The translations under genes were made by a program, and so were the position numbers. The notes under the pieces were generated by a model. The model was not told where the DNA came from, ran no database searches, and saw only the letters and a list, made by a program, of their open reading frames with translations. A stretch of 6,898 nt of DNA, taken from assembly GCA_900546105.1 (NCBI GenBank), contig URBP01000095.1, positions 1-6,898 on the forward strand, read 5' to 3'. Numbering within the stretch: position 1 is the stretch's first letter; each line of letters opens with the position of its first letter. The DNA is from an uncultured Collinsella sp. Lineage in GTDB: Bacteria; Actinomycetota; Coriobacteriia; Coriobacteriales; Coriobacteriaceae. Positions 6,235 to 6,898 of this stretch are shown piece after piece.

Positions 6235-6898
6235 TCATGGTTTTGAGCGCGTTGTGGGTTCGTTCGCCCCATGCCTTCGCCCGTTCGATCGGATTGTGTA
6301 TGAGGCGTCGGCCCGGCAGGTTTGGTTCCGTTGTGGTGATGCGGCGAATCGTGCGGTCGTGTATCCGATGATTTCGACGAGGATGATCAGTAGCGCGCCG
6401 CCTGCGTCTCCGGTCCATGGAATGGTGGCGTGGTCTCCTGATCCGAGGTTGAGGGCCATGAATTCCATGATGGCGGTGCCCCATGAGGCGAGGCTGGCGA
6501 ATATGAACCCGAGGCTTGGCAGTATCCATGAGATGGCGAGACTGGCGAGTCCGGCAAGTGTGGAGAATCCCACGAAGGGTGCGACGACCAGATTGGCTGG
6601 AATGGAGTAGACCGGCAGTTCTGGTTCGATAAGCACTTGGATCGGCAGGGTGAAGAGTTGCGCGGCGATGGTCATGGCCATGGTTTGCGCGATGAATGCC
6701 GGCATGATCGGTGTGAGCCATGCGCCTAACGGTCCTGCGAACAGTACGATGCCAAGTACGGCGGCGCATGACAATGCGAATCCGAAACTGCGTGACATGT
6801 GCGGATTGACCATGAGCATGCCCAACGTGGTCCAGCTGAGGGTTGACAGGGCTTCCGTTCTTCGGCCGAGGAACAGGAAGACCGCTCCCGCCAAACCC
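6235..6898 (-). CDS. comEC: ComEC/Rec2-family competence protein, C-terminal part
   Basis: This is the 3' part of a ComEC/Rec2 gene; the 5' part lies beyond the right edge. ComEC forms the inner-membrane channel that takes up single-stranded DNA in transformation. About 220 residues are seen. They start within the Competence domain and include the family signature NPHMSRSFGFALSCAAVLGI and the conserved PVYSIPANLVVAPFVGF segment. At least five hydrophobic membrane-spanning stretches are present (around FALSCAAVLGIVLF, AFIAQTMAMTIAAQLF, LVVAPFVGFSTLAGL, FIFASLASWGTAIMEF and GALLIILVEIIGY). The protein ends in a basic hydrophilic tail with no C-terminal metallo-beta-lactamase domain, so it may be a short-form ComEC. 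Whether these cells are competent cannot be judged. The stop is 17-47 bases before holA, depending on the holA start, which suggests cotranscription. Confidence 0.88.
   Translation of the reverse strand, partial: GLAGAVFLFLGRRTEALSTLSWTTLGMLMVNPHMSRSFGFALSCAAVLGIVLFAGPLGAWLTPIMPAFIAQTMAMTIAAQLFTLPIQVLIEPELPVYSIPANLVVAPFVGFSTLAGLASLAISWILPSLGFIFASLASWGTAIMEFMALNLGSGDHATIPWTGDAGGALLIILVEIIGYTTARFAASPQRNQTCRADASYTIRSNGRRHGANEPTTRSKP

Noticed and set aside
6236..6238. ATG overlapping the comEC stop (ATGA) as the holA start
   Set aside because: The frame is closed by TGA after five codons. Usable holA starts are the TTG at 6217 or, more likely, the ATG at 6187.

Overview
The window joins two pieces of DNA that appear to come from different actinobacteria. 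Bases 1 to about 4,965 hold a GC-rich block with murB on the minus strand, then a lacI-family regulator and a phosphoketolase gene (xfp) on the plus strand. Protein style, codon use and gene content suggest a coriobacterium, perhaps Collinsella-like; this is inference from recall, not a database result. Bases from about 4,951 to 6,898 hold a comEC-holA-tsaE cluster on the minus strand, the order and protein style of Bifidobacterium. Base composition is visibly less GC-rich there.

Layout: bases 1-171 contain two strong terminator hairpins and no convincing gene. murB (172-1134, minus) makes UDP-N-acetylenolpyruvoylglucosamine reductase for peptidoglycan synthesis. A 183-bp divergent intergenic region separates it from the LacI-family regulator (1318-2346, plus). 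A 204-bp leader then precedes xfp (2551 onward), the key enzyme of the bifid/phosphoketolase shunt. The leader carries two near-identical 18-bp palindromes with a TAAAACGTTTT core whose centres are exactly 21 bp apart, lying on the probable xfp promoter. Weaker relatives occur at the end of the regulator gene and in its own promoter. The simplest reading is a local circuit in which the LacI-type protein represses xfp, and possibly itself, until a sugar-derived signal releases it.

Both genes at the junction are broken. The xfp frame is normal up to residue 805 and then runs into 30 unrelated residues. These are antisense to tsaE, which itself keeps only its first 86 codons (with the Walker A motif) before running into antisense xfp. 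The two sources share a 15-base overlap (4951-4965). This is most easily explained by a chimeric contig, not a natural rearrangement. No mobile element, attachment site, integrase or CRISPR array is visible at the join or elsewhere.

On the right, comEC (partial, cut by the window edge), holA (DNA polymerase III delta subunit) and tsaE (tRNA t6A modification ATPase) are tightly packed and co-directional, so probably an operon. I found no clearly new biological system. The operator array of the LacI-xfp pair is the most interesting biological signal, and the chimeric join is the most important caution.
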